Of a stretch of DNA of 64,000 nucleotides, positions 11,736-23,900 are shown piece after piece. This DNA is from Diplosphaera chodatii (taxonomy: Eukaryota > Chlorophyta > Trebouxiophyceae > Prasiolales > Stichococcaceae). Location of the stretch: the NCBI GenBank assembly GCA_032358165.1, contig JAALGY010000041.1:124001-188000 (forward strand), given 5' to 3'. Both the position numbers and the translations under genes were made by a program. The notes under the pieces are model-generated. The model worked only from the letters and a program-made list of their open reading frames with translations. It was not told the origin of the DNA and searched no databases. The first letter of the stretch is position 1. Each line of letters opens with the position of its first letter.

Positions 11736-14700
11736 ATGGTGTCGGAGCAGCCGCTGCCGGCACGCATCAGGGCGCACCATGAGCACTCCGCTGGCTCTGG
11801 CGAGCTGCCGGCCCGCGGGTGAGCCATGCACAGCCACATGCGCTCACGAATGATCAGGCTGAGGTGTTGCCACATGCATCAGGGCCGGTCAGCAGTCGAG
11901 CTTGTCGTTGCTGTACACCTGTGCGCTGCCCTGCGTGCAGACCACAGGGTGGGGTCTGATGTGACTGCACCAGGCAGTGCAGCGCTCTGGTGGTGTCAAC
12001 TTGACGCCGGTGGGCTCGCTGCTGCACTACAGGGCTGCGCCATCGAAGGCCGGCACGCCGCTGGGCCACAGGGCATCCGGCGGCCTGCCATCCGGCGCGC
12101 TGAACCCGGGGGGCGCCGAGCAGGAGGCGTACTTCGCCGAGCTGCTGGGGCACCCCCTGGAGCGGCTGTCGAAAGAGCCGGAGCTGCTGGCGGAGGACCA
12201 GAAGCAGCTGCGGCGTCAGACGCAGGTAGGGTTTTATCCAATGATCAGGATCAGCAAGGGCTGGCCACCAGAAGCGCCGCAGCGGCGTCTGCCGCTTCAG
12301 CCAGGGGTGGACGGCTGGTGTGTCGTTGCTGCGGCAATCAGCTGAGCTTCGTGGGCCAACCTGCTTGTTATGACAGCCACTGCTTGGTGCAGACCAGGCA
12401 GTACCTGGGTCTCGCGGACCTCAGCAGTAGCCCTGCACCCAATAAATAGCTCAATATATTGAGTTTTGCACCTACGCCACAGCTTTTCTGCTGTGACATC
12501 ACAGTGTGTACGTCTGCCATCACACCAGCTTCATCCTGCGCCACGCTGTCACAATTTGTTTACAGCAGCAACTGGCATTTCACGTGCCATGCATTGGTCA
12601 CCGTGGCTCTACTGACCCCCGCACCACCGCCGCACCGCAGGAGACGGCTGTGACGCACTACCGCGCGTTCCTGGCAACAGCGGAGTGCGCTGCAAAGGCG
12701 CACGACGAGGCCGTAGCCGCGGCGGCGGCGCTGGATGGGCTGGCACGGGACCTGCCGGCCCTGGGCGCTGCTGCCGCCGCTTTCAGCCGCACAGCAGCCG
12801 CGCTGCTGGCCCGCAAGGCCCGCAACAAGCAGCTGCAAGGTGGGACACGCAAAACGGCCTCACATCAATAACCCCCCTGCAGACCCGACCACTGAGTCTG
12901 TGCTGGTCAGCAGCTGCTGGCGGGTGACGGATGCAGCTTGAGCTTGAAGTGGCATGCCTGAACCTGACCTGCTTGATGCGGCCGCCCACACGTCCAGAAG
13001 CCTACCCATCCTTCACCACGCTTCGTGGCTTTCGACACATGCCTGACCAGCACCCTGTCATGCTGCATGGTGGGCCGTGTCACTGCAGTCAACGTATGGC
13101 GATACTGTCAAAGCCAGTGCTGCACAGTTCAGCAGGCATCCTCTAAGCGTTCACCACTTGAACAGGCGCCCAGGGCCCGCTGTCTGAGGTGCTGGAGGTG
13201 CCGGCATTGATGGACACCTGCACCCGCAACGGCCACTTTGACGAGGCGCTGGACCTGCGGGTGAGGTTCAAAGGGCTCAGGGCAACGTTCGGCACACAGC
13301 ACATGCGGGTTCAGTCGTAGCGTGGGGTGTCACGAAGAATGTGGCAGACTCCCTCATGTGCAAGTGACCACACGCAACACGCAGTGTCCCGCATGCACTC
13401 CTTTCCTGCAGCGTGAATTCCAGTGCGCTCGAGCATGGTGATGTGCTCAAGGAGGTCGCCTGCAAATTGTGCAAACCGGGCAGCAGAATGCACGGAGACA
13501 GGCACAGGAGTCTTTTTCCAGATGCGTGGCCTGAAGCTGTGTGCAGACTGTGCAGTTGCCCCTGCCTCTCTGCATCGGCACAGCTATGCTGCCCCAAGCA
13601 CCGGGCTCAATGCTCACTCGTCTGTTGGCTCCCGTGCTGGCAGCTGCACATCGGCATGCTGTCTGCTGCCATGCTGCAGCAGCCATGCTTTGACGGCAGG
13701 CATGACAGGCCTCTCGCCACCTTTGACGGCAGGCGTTCATCGGCACGCTGGCGTACGCGCACGGCGACGTGCCGGTGGTGGCGCAGCTCAAGGCCGACGC
13801 CGACGCCGCGGCGGCCGCCATGCTGGAGGCGCTGCTGGCCCGGCTGCGGGGCCCGGTGCAGCTGCCCGAGTGCCTGCGCGTCATCGGCTTCCTGCGCCGC
13901 CTGGCCGTGTTTGACGAGCAGGTGGGATGCATCGTATTTGCGCGTGCCTGGCCTGCAGTACGAACAGTTCTGGTTTCGGCTGGAACTTTGACTGCCTGCG
14001 CATGTGCCACCACTGCGGACGTACCGCTGCTGCAGCGCTTCCGACAGGGGCGCCCAAGCCGAGCGCTGGCAGGCGCCTGCTGTGCGGCGCCAACCCCTGA
14101 GCGTCACCACGAGCTCCGCAAGCGGCTGCCGACTGTGCCTTAGGCCCTGAGCCCCTGAATTGTGCAGCTGCCGGCGCCGGGCAGGCACGCGCAGAACCCT
14201 GAAAGCGGCACTTTCGGCGCAGGGCCTGCGCGCGCAGTTCCTGGACTGCAAGGAGGCGTGGCTGGCGGGGCAGGTGGCGGAGCTGGAGCCGGGCGGCGCC
14301 GGCGGCGGCGCGCAGCCGTCAGACGCGTACGACGCGCTCAAGCGGCTGACGGACGTGCACCGCACCCAGCTGTCGGACGCCGTGAACCAGTTCCGCTCCG
14401 TCTTCCTGGACGACATCGGCCAGGTGCTGCGCTGCCTTGAGGCCCCACCCCAGCGTTCTCAAGGATTTCTGATGATCCCTGCCACGTGTTGATGATTGCT
14501 GACTGCCTGCGGTTGACCAACCGCTGGCATGCAGTGTCTAGGGCAACAGCGATCTGCTGACATGCTGCTGGTGTTCTGCAGGATCCCGCGCAGCCGGGCG
14601 CGGCGCAGCAGACGGCGGGCGGCGGGCTGCTGTACGCGTGGGCGGAACGACGGGTCGCGCTGTACCTGAAGGCCCTGCGCAGCCTGCTGCCACAGGTGTC

Positions 14701-16941
14701 ATCATGGTAGCAAGTCCTGACCGATTCCCGCCAGACACCGCAGTGTGCGGGACTGTGTGCAGCTAGGTGCTGTTCCCCGCAGCCGCACCACTCTCCTGCA
14801 AGCTTGCAGGGTGCCGGCCTGGCATGATCGCCGCATGGTTCCTCCCCCTGACCCTGCTGCAGTTGGGGACTGCTGTGTCAAGCCCCAGGATGCCACCCTG
14901 CAGCGTCGTCATGCCAACCAGGTGGGGGAGGGCGGGCAGGTGGGCGCGATGCTGGAGCACTGCATGTACGCTGGCGCCACGCTGGCGCGCGTTGGCCTCG
15001 ACTTCCGCGCCGCGCTGCCGCCCCTGTTCGAGGCCCGCATCCTGGCGCTCTTCACCCAGGTGCGTGTGCGGATTCACTTGGATCATGCATTACCTGACAC
15101 TCGCCCATGTTCGAGTCCCGCATTTCCGCGCTGTCCACCCAGGTGCCTGTTCAGGCTGGCAGGTGCAGACACTTGAGCGCCCACATTGCCTGGAAACTGC
15201 CCAGTGCTCAAGGCTGTGTGCACTGAGCAAGCTCGGCTCTGTGCTTGACTGGAGCAGCTTGCTGATGGGCTAGCATCCTCAGCACTGGGCACCAGGCAAT
15301 CAGGTTGAAGGTGTCATGCTGTCTAGCAACACGTGCTGGCACCCAGAAGTTGAACGTCACACAGCTCGCCTGCTGTCCTTGGTGCTGTATAGCAGTATGC
15401 CTGTGCAGCACCATCGACAGCAGTTCCACACTTGCAGACACAGCCGACTATGGGACATCAAACGCCGCCAGCCTACTATGACAAGTACTGGCCCCTTGCC
15501 TCACAGACAGTGGCAACGGCGGTGGAGACTTTTGCCGCCACGCTGGAGACGCACCGCTGGCTGCCCGCCTCTGCAGCGGCTCGCAGCCGGCGACCCCCCG
15601 CCCAGGTCAGTCAGCAGCACCGCTCCCACCACAATACCAGGGTCTGCAATGCGCATCCTCCCAGCTTGCGCACACACGGAAGGCCACTGCCGCCCTGCAT
15701 GTGCACAGTGATTGTATCAAATGTCGTGAGGCGTCTGTGAGCTCCCGAGCTGCGGAGCTGCACCTGGCAGGAACATGGTCCGTGCACAATGCTGACTGGC
15801 GTAACATGGGCATAGTCAACGCTGTCCAGCTGAGAAGTCCTCATGTGCCGCAGGACGGCGACGGGGCCGCCGCTGCGGGGCCGCCGTACGTGCTGATGGA
15901 GGCGCCGCCGCTGGCGGTGTTCGCCAACGGCCTCGCGGCGGCTCTGAACGAGCTGCGGCACTGCCCGCCGCTGGTGCTGCAGCAGCCGGTCACCGCCGTC
16001 GTGCAGGCGAGCCTGCTACCTTCACCTCCTTGTGTAAACACCCAGACGCTTGCGCATGCATTGCCGTTGTGCAGGCGCACCCAAGGCGCTGCTGCTGCGG
16101 TCTTTCAGACCAGAATTGCGCCTGTGCAGACCAGGACCGGATGGTGATGCGGAATGATGAGCACATGGTTAGATCATTATTGCTGGCTGTGACCTCAGCA
16201 AATGGTGAATGCTGTGAACGTTGGTTTTTGACACAGGACGCGCTTGACGCGGTCATGGCGGGCATGGCGCAGTACGGTGAGACGCACGCCCTGGCCGAGA
16301 CGGAGCAGCCGCTATTTGTGGCAGCTGCGCAGTCTGCAATGAAGGTGCACCGCCACCCTCCCAGACCAAATACTTGAAACAACATGGTGCCAGAGGTGAT
16401 ATCTTCGACATGGGGCCGCAGTGGGCTAGCACGCTGTCAGCGATCTGGCAGCACAACAGCATGTGTGGGCTCATCCACAGGTGCTGGCGCCGCACGCGGC
16501 GGCGTCCCTGGACAGGGTTTACAAGGGGGCGGGCGCGGCGCTGAGGCTGCAGGACGCCGGGGCGCCGCTGGCGGCGCTGCTGGCTTCCTGGCAGCAGCCG
16601 CCTGCGCCGCCTGCCAAACCGCCGGCAGGTGACCAGCTTACTCACTACAGCATATCCCGCAACGATTCACAGCCTTGCATGGGTGGACATGGCCAGAGCA
16701 GAGCTGCGACCCACTGCTGCCTCCGACCAGCACCCAGTGCTATGTTCTGAGCGTTGCCGCTGCAGGCTCGGCCGGCAGCCAGCAGCAGGGCTTGCAAGCC
16801 AGTGGGCCGGCCGTTGGCGCCACGGGGCCGGCAAGTGGCGGCGCTACAGGGCCGCCCGCTGCACCGCAGCCTGGTGCCTTGCCAGCTGGAGGCGCTGCAG
16901 GGCAGCCTGCTGCGCCACAGCCTGCTGCCGTGCCGCCCTAG
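11736..16941 (+). CDS. COG8: Conserved oligomeric Golgi complex subunit 8
   Basis: COG8 belongs to lobe B of the COG tethering complex, which captures retrograde vesicles at the Golgi. Thirteen exons join in phase to 631 residues: 11736-11818, 12033-12225, 12641-12839, 13166-13260, 13733-13921, 14223-14423, 14582-14695, 14922-15059, 15507-15605, 15854-16006, 16237-16344, 16481-16628, 16766-16941. Family blocks are easy to see: [99 protein letters not shown], and [18 protein letters not shown]. The start exon ([10 protein letters not shown]) is inferred, because the next exon has no ATG and its frame is closed upstream. The C-terminus has an Ala/Pro/Gln/Gly-rich tail of about 60 residues. The intron at 16007-16236 has a GC donor (CAG|GCGAGC). 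Confidence 0.9.
13688..13733 (+). repeat. Direct repeat duplicating a splice acceptor in COG8
   Basis: TTTGACGGCAGG occurs twice 33 bp apart, and the second copy forms the acceptor of the exon at 13733. Either copy could act as the acceptor. Using the upstream one would add 33 nt, that is, 11 in-frame codons. Confidence 0.65.
15018..15145 (+). repeat. Tandem duplication of a COG8 exon end and donor (83-bp spacing)
   Basis: The last about 40 bp of exon 14922-15059 with its CAG|GTGC donor is repeated, diverged, at about 15101-15145. Both copies keep the order CC(C/A)TGTTCGAG.CCCGCAT, then a CACCCAGGTGC end. The downstream copy lies in the intron. This resembles the exon-end duplication in the E-Syt-like gene. 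Confidence 0.75.
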
Positions 16942-17908
16942 CAACACAACACCCTGCATTGGGGGTGCTACAAAGCCTGGGCTATTTATCAGCAACTGAA
17001 CACAGCCTCACAATGTGTTGCTTGGGCATGTGGAAACCTTGCACCCAGTTTGTACCAGGCAGCGTGCAGCAGATGTGCACATTTCACAGACCGTTCTGAC
17101 AGGCGAACTGGTCACAACATCGTTCACTTGTTGGCAGTGTGTGGTTCAACCTGCGAATGACCTGCAGGCTATGTTCTGTGGCAACACAAGCCGTCCATTG
17201 TTTTGTTGGCCGTGCTGCCACCGTACTGTGTTCTTCGAGCGGCGGACGTCTGTTGGAAGCGCACTTAAAGAAATTCGATGCAACGCAAAACCCTCAAGGA
17301 AACGAAAACCGAAAAACGAAAAGAACTGTCTTGCTAGCTACCCCCTCAACTCAACAATAGGGCGGACGCATGGCAATGCAGCGTCCGTTGCAGAAGGACA
17401 TATCCTCAACGCGTTAAACAATTCTGCAGCAATCTGAGGAAATATAGCACTAGGCGCTTAGCAGCCTGCAGCTTGCGCACGTGCCCCTGCCTGCTGTTGC
17501 GGGGGCTACGCCGCCTGGAGATGGCAGGAACACGTGAACATCGCAAGACGGCTACTGTAGACAAAACCCGAGTCTGCAGCTGCACACCCAGTCTGCTGCC
17601 TGAGTAGCCCGAGCACAGGCTGAGCACACACTCTCCTCAGTGACCGCCAAGCAGAGCGGCAGCTGTGGTGTGACGCTTCCCTTGCCGGCCCGACCCCGGC
17701 CGGAGAGCCCGCAGCGGCATGCGATCTGCGGCGCCAGGCTTTCCCGGAAAATCACTAAAGGCGTCCGCCCCCTGACGTCCACTGCTAGGCAGGTCTATCC
17801 TTCCTTCGAGGCTTCCATCACATCCCATGCCAAATAATCCTCCCCCTCGTTGCTTGATTACCGCACCAGTCAACCGAGTGCCCGTCTCGTGTCCACCCCC
17901 CAGCGGCG
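16942..17908. other. Convergent intergenic region between COG8 and the bZIP gene
   Basis: No gene seen. It contains the 3' ends of two convergent genes. The GC content drops in places, for example around 17270-17330. I found no TGTAA signal. Confidence 0.4.
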
Positions 17909-20900
17909 TCACTTGGCGGCCTCGCCGGGAGCCGCCTCGGCCGCTGGGGTGGGACGCGCCGGCCGCGGGCTGTCCCCCTGCTTTGCAGCCGCCGGCTCTG
18001 CGTGCGGAGCCGGGCTGCGCTGCTGCTTCGCAGGCGGATCAGCGGGCGGCTGCGTTGGCGGCTGCTGCTGCCGCTGCTCCGCGGTGGCCGCTGCGGGGCC
18101 GCCCCGCTGCCCGGGCGGCGGCGGCGGCGGCCCCATGAACATCTGCTTCGGATGCTGCTGCAGGGAGGGCGAGCGCGGCTGCGGGTCAGCGGCCTGCGTG
18201 CGCAGCTCCGGCAGGGACTTCTGCCTGGCCGGCGGCACAGAGTCCCGCCGGCCGCTGCCGCCGGACCCGGGGCGCGGCGGCGGCTGCCGGAAGTACGCCG
18301 GGCCCCCCGCGGCGGCGCCGTGGGAGGCGGCAGCCATTACCGGCGGCCCGGCTGCGGCCATGCTTCCGGCGGCGGTGGCGGTGCCGCCGGCCGCCTGGTG
18401 CAGCGCCGCCAGCCACGGCAGGTGCAGGCTCTGCAGCTGCAGGCTGGTCTCTGCCCAGGCGATGACTGCGGCCAGGTGCGCATGGTGGTCAGCAGCAGGG
18501 CATGTGGTGCACGCCTGCTGACAAGCCATGGCAGGCGGTCTGGTGTCAACTGGGTCCAGAGTCGCTGGGCGTCGCCAGAAGACATGTGCATTGACTACCA
18601 ACCACCAGACGGCTTGTAGACACTCACCAGCGACTGCGTACTGTCGCAGCGGCAGCACACGTCCCGCCTCTGTCAAAAACTGCTCCCACAGCCTGCATTA
18701 TGAGCGACATGCTTTCTGTGGGTGCTGAAAAGAACAAGTATACCAGTGCAGCCAGCCATGGCGGGACTGCAGCAGCGCTGTGGGGCCACACATTTGCACG
18801 GCAGCCTCTATGCAGAGCTGCATGGCATGAAGTACGACTTCACCAAGCAGGTCAATTTGACACCTGTCAGGCTGCTGCATCAGCATGCGCATCGCGTCCA
18901 GGCGGCCCAGCACCTCGGACTGGCCCCACGCCGCCAGCAGCCCCGCATAGCTGCCGCCTGCAGGTAGTAGTGTTAAAGTTCAACCAGCAACGCTTATGTG
19001 TCCATTTACCACGCCACCAGCCCCGCATAGCTGCCGCCTGCAGGACGCACGAGTCAAGTTCAAGCAGCAGCGCTAGTATCTCCATCTACCCCGCCAGCGG
19101 CCCCGCACAGCTGCCGCCTGCAGGTAGTAGCGTTAAAGCTCAACCAGTAGCTCTTGATAAACTATTTTAATTATTTTTACTATCAACAAAGGTGTCGTGA
19201 CCCAATGCCTTTCCAATGCAATGTGGCTACCGCCTGGCCAGTGCAGAGGGGCCAGGCAAGTAGTACATCCACTATGTACTCTGCTTGTGTATCGTTGCCA
19301 CACGATCAGTCTCTTCACGCATCCCGTTGCCATGCTTGGTGTGCCACATGGTTGGCGACGCCACATCGTTGGTGACGCATGGTAAGATGCATGATCATAC
19401 ATTGCGTGACAGGGACACTGTGCTCCGCATAGTGGTAGGGCCTCGGCAGCCTGGACCTCGAGGCGGGCAGATTTAGTAACATGCTGTGACTGCATGACTA
19501 AGTAAGAAACCCTTTAGTAAGTGACCCCCCTCCGGGGCAGGTCCTGCCTTTCCAGCTGTGCGCAGGGCCAGCTGCCGTGCACTTGCCGAGTGCTGCAGCT
19601 GTGACTCACAAGACTCCCAAAGCAGCAGAGTGGTCAGTGCCCACGACCGCTGTCACCGGCTGCCCCGGGCACAGGTGCAAAACTCTGAGACGTCGCAGGG
19701 CAGCAGAGCTCGTGCCCTTGCCGCCAAAACCCCGGCAGCATTTCAGGCAATTTTTGATGTTTGCCCAAGCACCTGCAGCGGGGCCAGCTGGCTCGACGCC
19801 GGCTGCAGCCGCTGTCAGCGTGGAGGCGCGCGCGCGCATGCTGGCCAGCATCTCGCCGTAGCCGCTGCCGATGATGCGCTCCTGCTCCGCCAGCGAGCTC
19901 TGCAGGCAGCAGGAAGCAGCACAGCCGTCAGTCGGCGTGTATAAAACAGGCCAAACGAGACCGCCTGCAGTGTGAGGGCGGACTGTGCTCATGTCTGCCC
20001 AGATGTTGCAGCATCAGCAGGAGGTTGCACACTACACAGCCAGGCAAGCATCCGACTGGCTGCACATGCTGCGAGCGGCCTGCTGATGCACGAGGTGTGA
20101 TAGCATCTTGACGCTCACAGACGTGCTGAGCTCCATTCAACATATAGCATACAGGTGCAACAGCAGGGCTGTGGAGACCACAGCGTTAAGCAGGCCGCCA
20201 TGCGTGGCGGAGCTGCTAGCAGCGATGTAGCCTTCTATGCTGAAACCCCTATGCCGCAGGACGCTGAGCCCCGCACAGCCCACCTGCAGCGTGTGCAGGC
20301 GCCCCGTCGCGGCGGCGCTGATGTCGTCGCCCAGCTTGGCCAGCAGCCCGGCGGCGGCCTCCGAGGGGCGTAAAGAGCCGAGCCACGCGTAGGGGCGCTC
20401 CGCCGGCAGCAGGTGCTCCCCGTTGAACGCCAGCAGCGCCGACTCCCTGCAGGCGACAGAGGCCCGAGCGATCAGTACCATCAGTACCTGGATGTCGTGT
20501 GCGGTTAAACGCCTGTGCAGGCCGTCAACAGGAGCACATGGTGGTGCACCTGTGCTCCAGCCAAATGACCACGCTGCAGATGCACGCAAGCAGCCAAATG
20601 CGGGGTATGTCACCCCTGATCATGCACCCTGCACACCCACCCGGCCAGCACCGCGCGCTTCAGCTGGAAGTACGCCGCCAGCTCGTTCTGCGCGGTGCCC
20701 ACCAGCCGGCGCAGCTCCCCGTCGTCCGCCGCCGGCGCCTCCAGCCGCCGCCGCACCGCGAGCGCCGTGCGGAAGTGGCCCATGCGCCACTGGTCGAACG
20801 CCTGCAGGTGGAGAACAGTGCAGCTCGACTACTTATCGACTTGTGCCTGGGAAAGTACTGCCTGGTAGTCAGCTAGCTTAGCTGGCGTTGATACCCCCAA

Positions 20901-23900
20901 CGGCTGCAGCAGTTCGTCAGGTGCTGGACCAAAGAGCACAGTGTCCCTCATGAGTCTTGCATGATGTGATCGCAGGTTCAGCATTCGCCATGCACTGACA
21001 GGACTGAGCAACTAGGCTATTGACATTGACAGCGCTGTCATGATGCACGAATTCAAGGTTCAAGTAGTGACCTTGGGACAACACCCAAGCAGCAGGACTC
21101 ACCGCCAGCACTTCGGCATGGAGGCCCGCCTGCGCGCGCGTCGCCGCGACGCCCGGCAGCTGCAGCCGCGCGCTGCCGACGGACATGGTGCGGGAGCCGC
21201 CCGGGCCCTGTGCTGAGGCGCCGCCGCTGGGGTCCCCGGCCAGCCCGCCGCTAGGGTCCCCCGCCTGCGACCCCCCGTGCGGCGTCTCCCGCAGATCGGA
21301 CCCGTCTGCATACAGGAAGTTGCAGCGTGTCTGGCTTGCGTCGCATGGCATGAATGCTCGAGACGTCAATGCTGTGTGCACCGGACTGTCACTAAAGTCT
21401 AGCTGCGCATGAGCCGTGGCGGGGGCCCCCCGCATAAGAGCTGTGTTATACGGCGGGGGGCATTGCCTAAGCACTGCTGCAGGCAAGCTCGGGCTGCCAG
21501 CGCAGGCACCATGCACTTGCTGGTCGGCTGCGGCAGTGCGGAGTCGCAGCGCAGCAGGACATGATGCCAGTGGGCGCAGCACAGCAGGTGGGCGTCATAG
21601 CAGGCGTGGCCCCGCCAGCTCCACACAACCCACACGGCAGCCCCACCAATCATGCCAAGCCTGATCAGCGCACCGTCAGAGGGGGCGCGGCTGGCACCGC
21701 CGCCGCCGAACACAGGCATCAGCAGCGGGGCAAGCGCCTCGCTGACAGGCGGCATGACGGAGGCGGGGATGGACGCGAAACGGAAGCTGGTCTCGGAGGC
21801 GAGGGCCGCCGGGCCGCCCTCAGACCTGCATGGTCCAGTGATTAGGGTTAGGGGAGGGCAGCGGAGCGGAGCGCCCTGAAGAGTCAGCAAGCACAGTGCA
21901 TGCTGGCACATTTGCAGACTGCTGGGACTTAGGGTTGGTGGCAGGGTTTAACGCAACCAACTCTGCGCTGCTCTGCACCTGCTCCTTGCACACTTTATGC
22001 CTGCAGGATGCCTGTTCGCAGCATGTACCCCAGTGATATTTGCCGATAGAGTTCAGTCAGAGGCGCACCTGGCGGGCTCGCTGGCTGCCGGCGCCCCTGA
22101 AGCGCCCCCGACGGACGGCGCTGTAGCGCCGCCGGTGGACACCGCGGCCACCACGCCCCCGCCGGCAGTCACCTCGAAGCTGCCGCCAGACGCAAAGGGC
22201 GACTGCGGCTGCGGCTGCTGCTTTGGCTGCTGCGCTGCCGGCTGCGCGGTGCACATGACATGTGTGACACGCGAGTGAGACAGAGCAACCAACAGAAGAA
22301 AGTCCACGCCAGCACGATGTGCAGGCACTGCGAACGGCTTGCCCAAACGAATGGCACACTGTCTCAAACAACAGCCACACACAAGATGTGGTGGAAAGAC
22401 CCGCAAGAGGGCTGACCCCCCGGCAGCGCAAGGTGTTCATGTGGACATGGCTCACCTGCGCCTGTGTCGACGGCTCCGCCTGCTGCAGGGCCTCCGGGCT
22501 GTGCAGCGGCATCATCTGTGCCAGCAGGCTGCGCGTCAGCGTGCTGCTCCCGGCGCCGACGCTCCTGCTTGGCAAGTGAAACTACCTAACTCTTTGCTCT
22601 TCTATTGTCCTGTCATTTCTTATAGCATCGAGATGGTTTCTGCAACCTCTTCTGGGGCAGCATGGTGGTCTAGGGCAACTGTCTGGTCATTTGGGACGAA
22701 CACAGCGTTGCTGATGCACTTACTGAGTGCCGGACAGCTCGCGCAGGCTCTGCTGCAGGGCCGACATGGTGGGCCGTGCCACGCTGGAGCTCCCGGTGCG
22801 CAGCTCAGGGGCCGCCGCCAGCGCCGCCGCCGCCTCGATCTCCCCCCGCCGCAGCTTCTCGTTCAGCTGCGGGGGCGAAATGATGGTTTCAACATGAATG
22901 ATTGTGATAATGCAATTGGCACTCTAACCAACTTGACAGTGCAGTTGGCAAAAACGAAGCTGCATCCAGAGAGGCTGATGTTCTGCCAGAGCCACTCTTC
23001 TCTGTTCATGCATCAAGCGGCTACCTCGACTTCCAGCTGCTTCATGTAATCCTTCTTCCGCTGCCGTGACTTGCGCGCCGCCTCGCGGTTTTGCGCCAGC
23101 CGCCGCTGCACCTGCATGTCGCACAGAGCAGCTGATGTTACTGTCCCAACAGAGGGGTGTTGTATGTCCATCATCTACACTGTACACCCTCGTGCGTGCT
23201 CACCTGGTGCCAGACACCTGCGCCGAACAGTGCTCAGCAGTGCTGAAGCCTCGAGCTACAGGCTTCTCCAGTACAGTGCTGCCGAGATCGTCCACTGGTT
23301 CAGCTTTTGTTTCAATGCAGATGTTACCCATGGGTACAGCAAGCCCTGCAGTCACGAGCCGCACCTTCTCGTCGAGCGCAGCGTAGTCCCGCGACCGGCC
23401 GCCCCCCCGGCCCCGGCCTGGTGCCCGCTCGGAGGCGCCGCCCCCGTCGCTGCCCTCCGACACGCTCTTCCTCTGCATCAATGCACACGAAGGATGAATT
23501 GAGCTGGGCGCATTGGGCTGATGCTTCCTGACCTTGCTAGGCTGACACCAACAAGCCCCGTGCTAGCTGCATGCGGGCCACATGCAATCCGCTGTCTCAC
23601 ATGGGCTCCTCTTCTGACAGGACCATATACAGAGGGTGAACACTGCACGGTGATGCTACTGCAGCACCTTGCGCGTCTTCAGGGTGCGGGCCCGCCGACC
23701 GCCGGGCCCCGGCTCGGGCGCGCCGGCGGCCTGGGGCTCGGGGGACTGGGGGCGGGGCCGCGGGGACAGCTGCCCGCCGCCGCCGGAGCTCAGGCGGCTG
23801 AGCTGCAGGGGGGCGCTGCCGCCGGAACGTCGCGCAAAATCGCCCGAGCGCCGGGCGAAGTCGCCCTGTGGCGGCGACTCCTGCTGCCGGCCGGTGACCC

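Noticed and set aside
18931..19150. CRISPR-like regular repeats
   Set aside because: Only three long 80-bp units without short repeat/unique spacer structure, in a eukaryotic intron; a plain tandem duplication.
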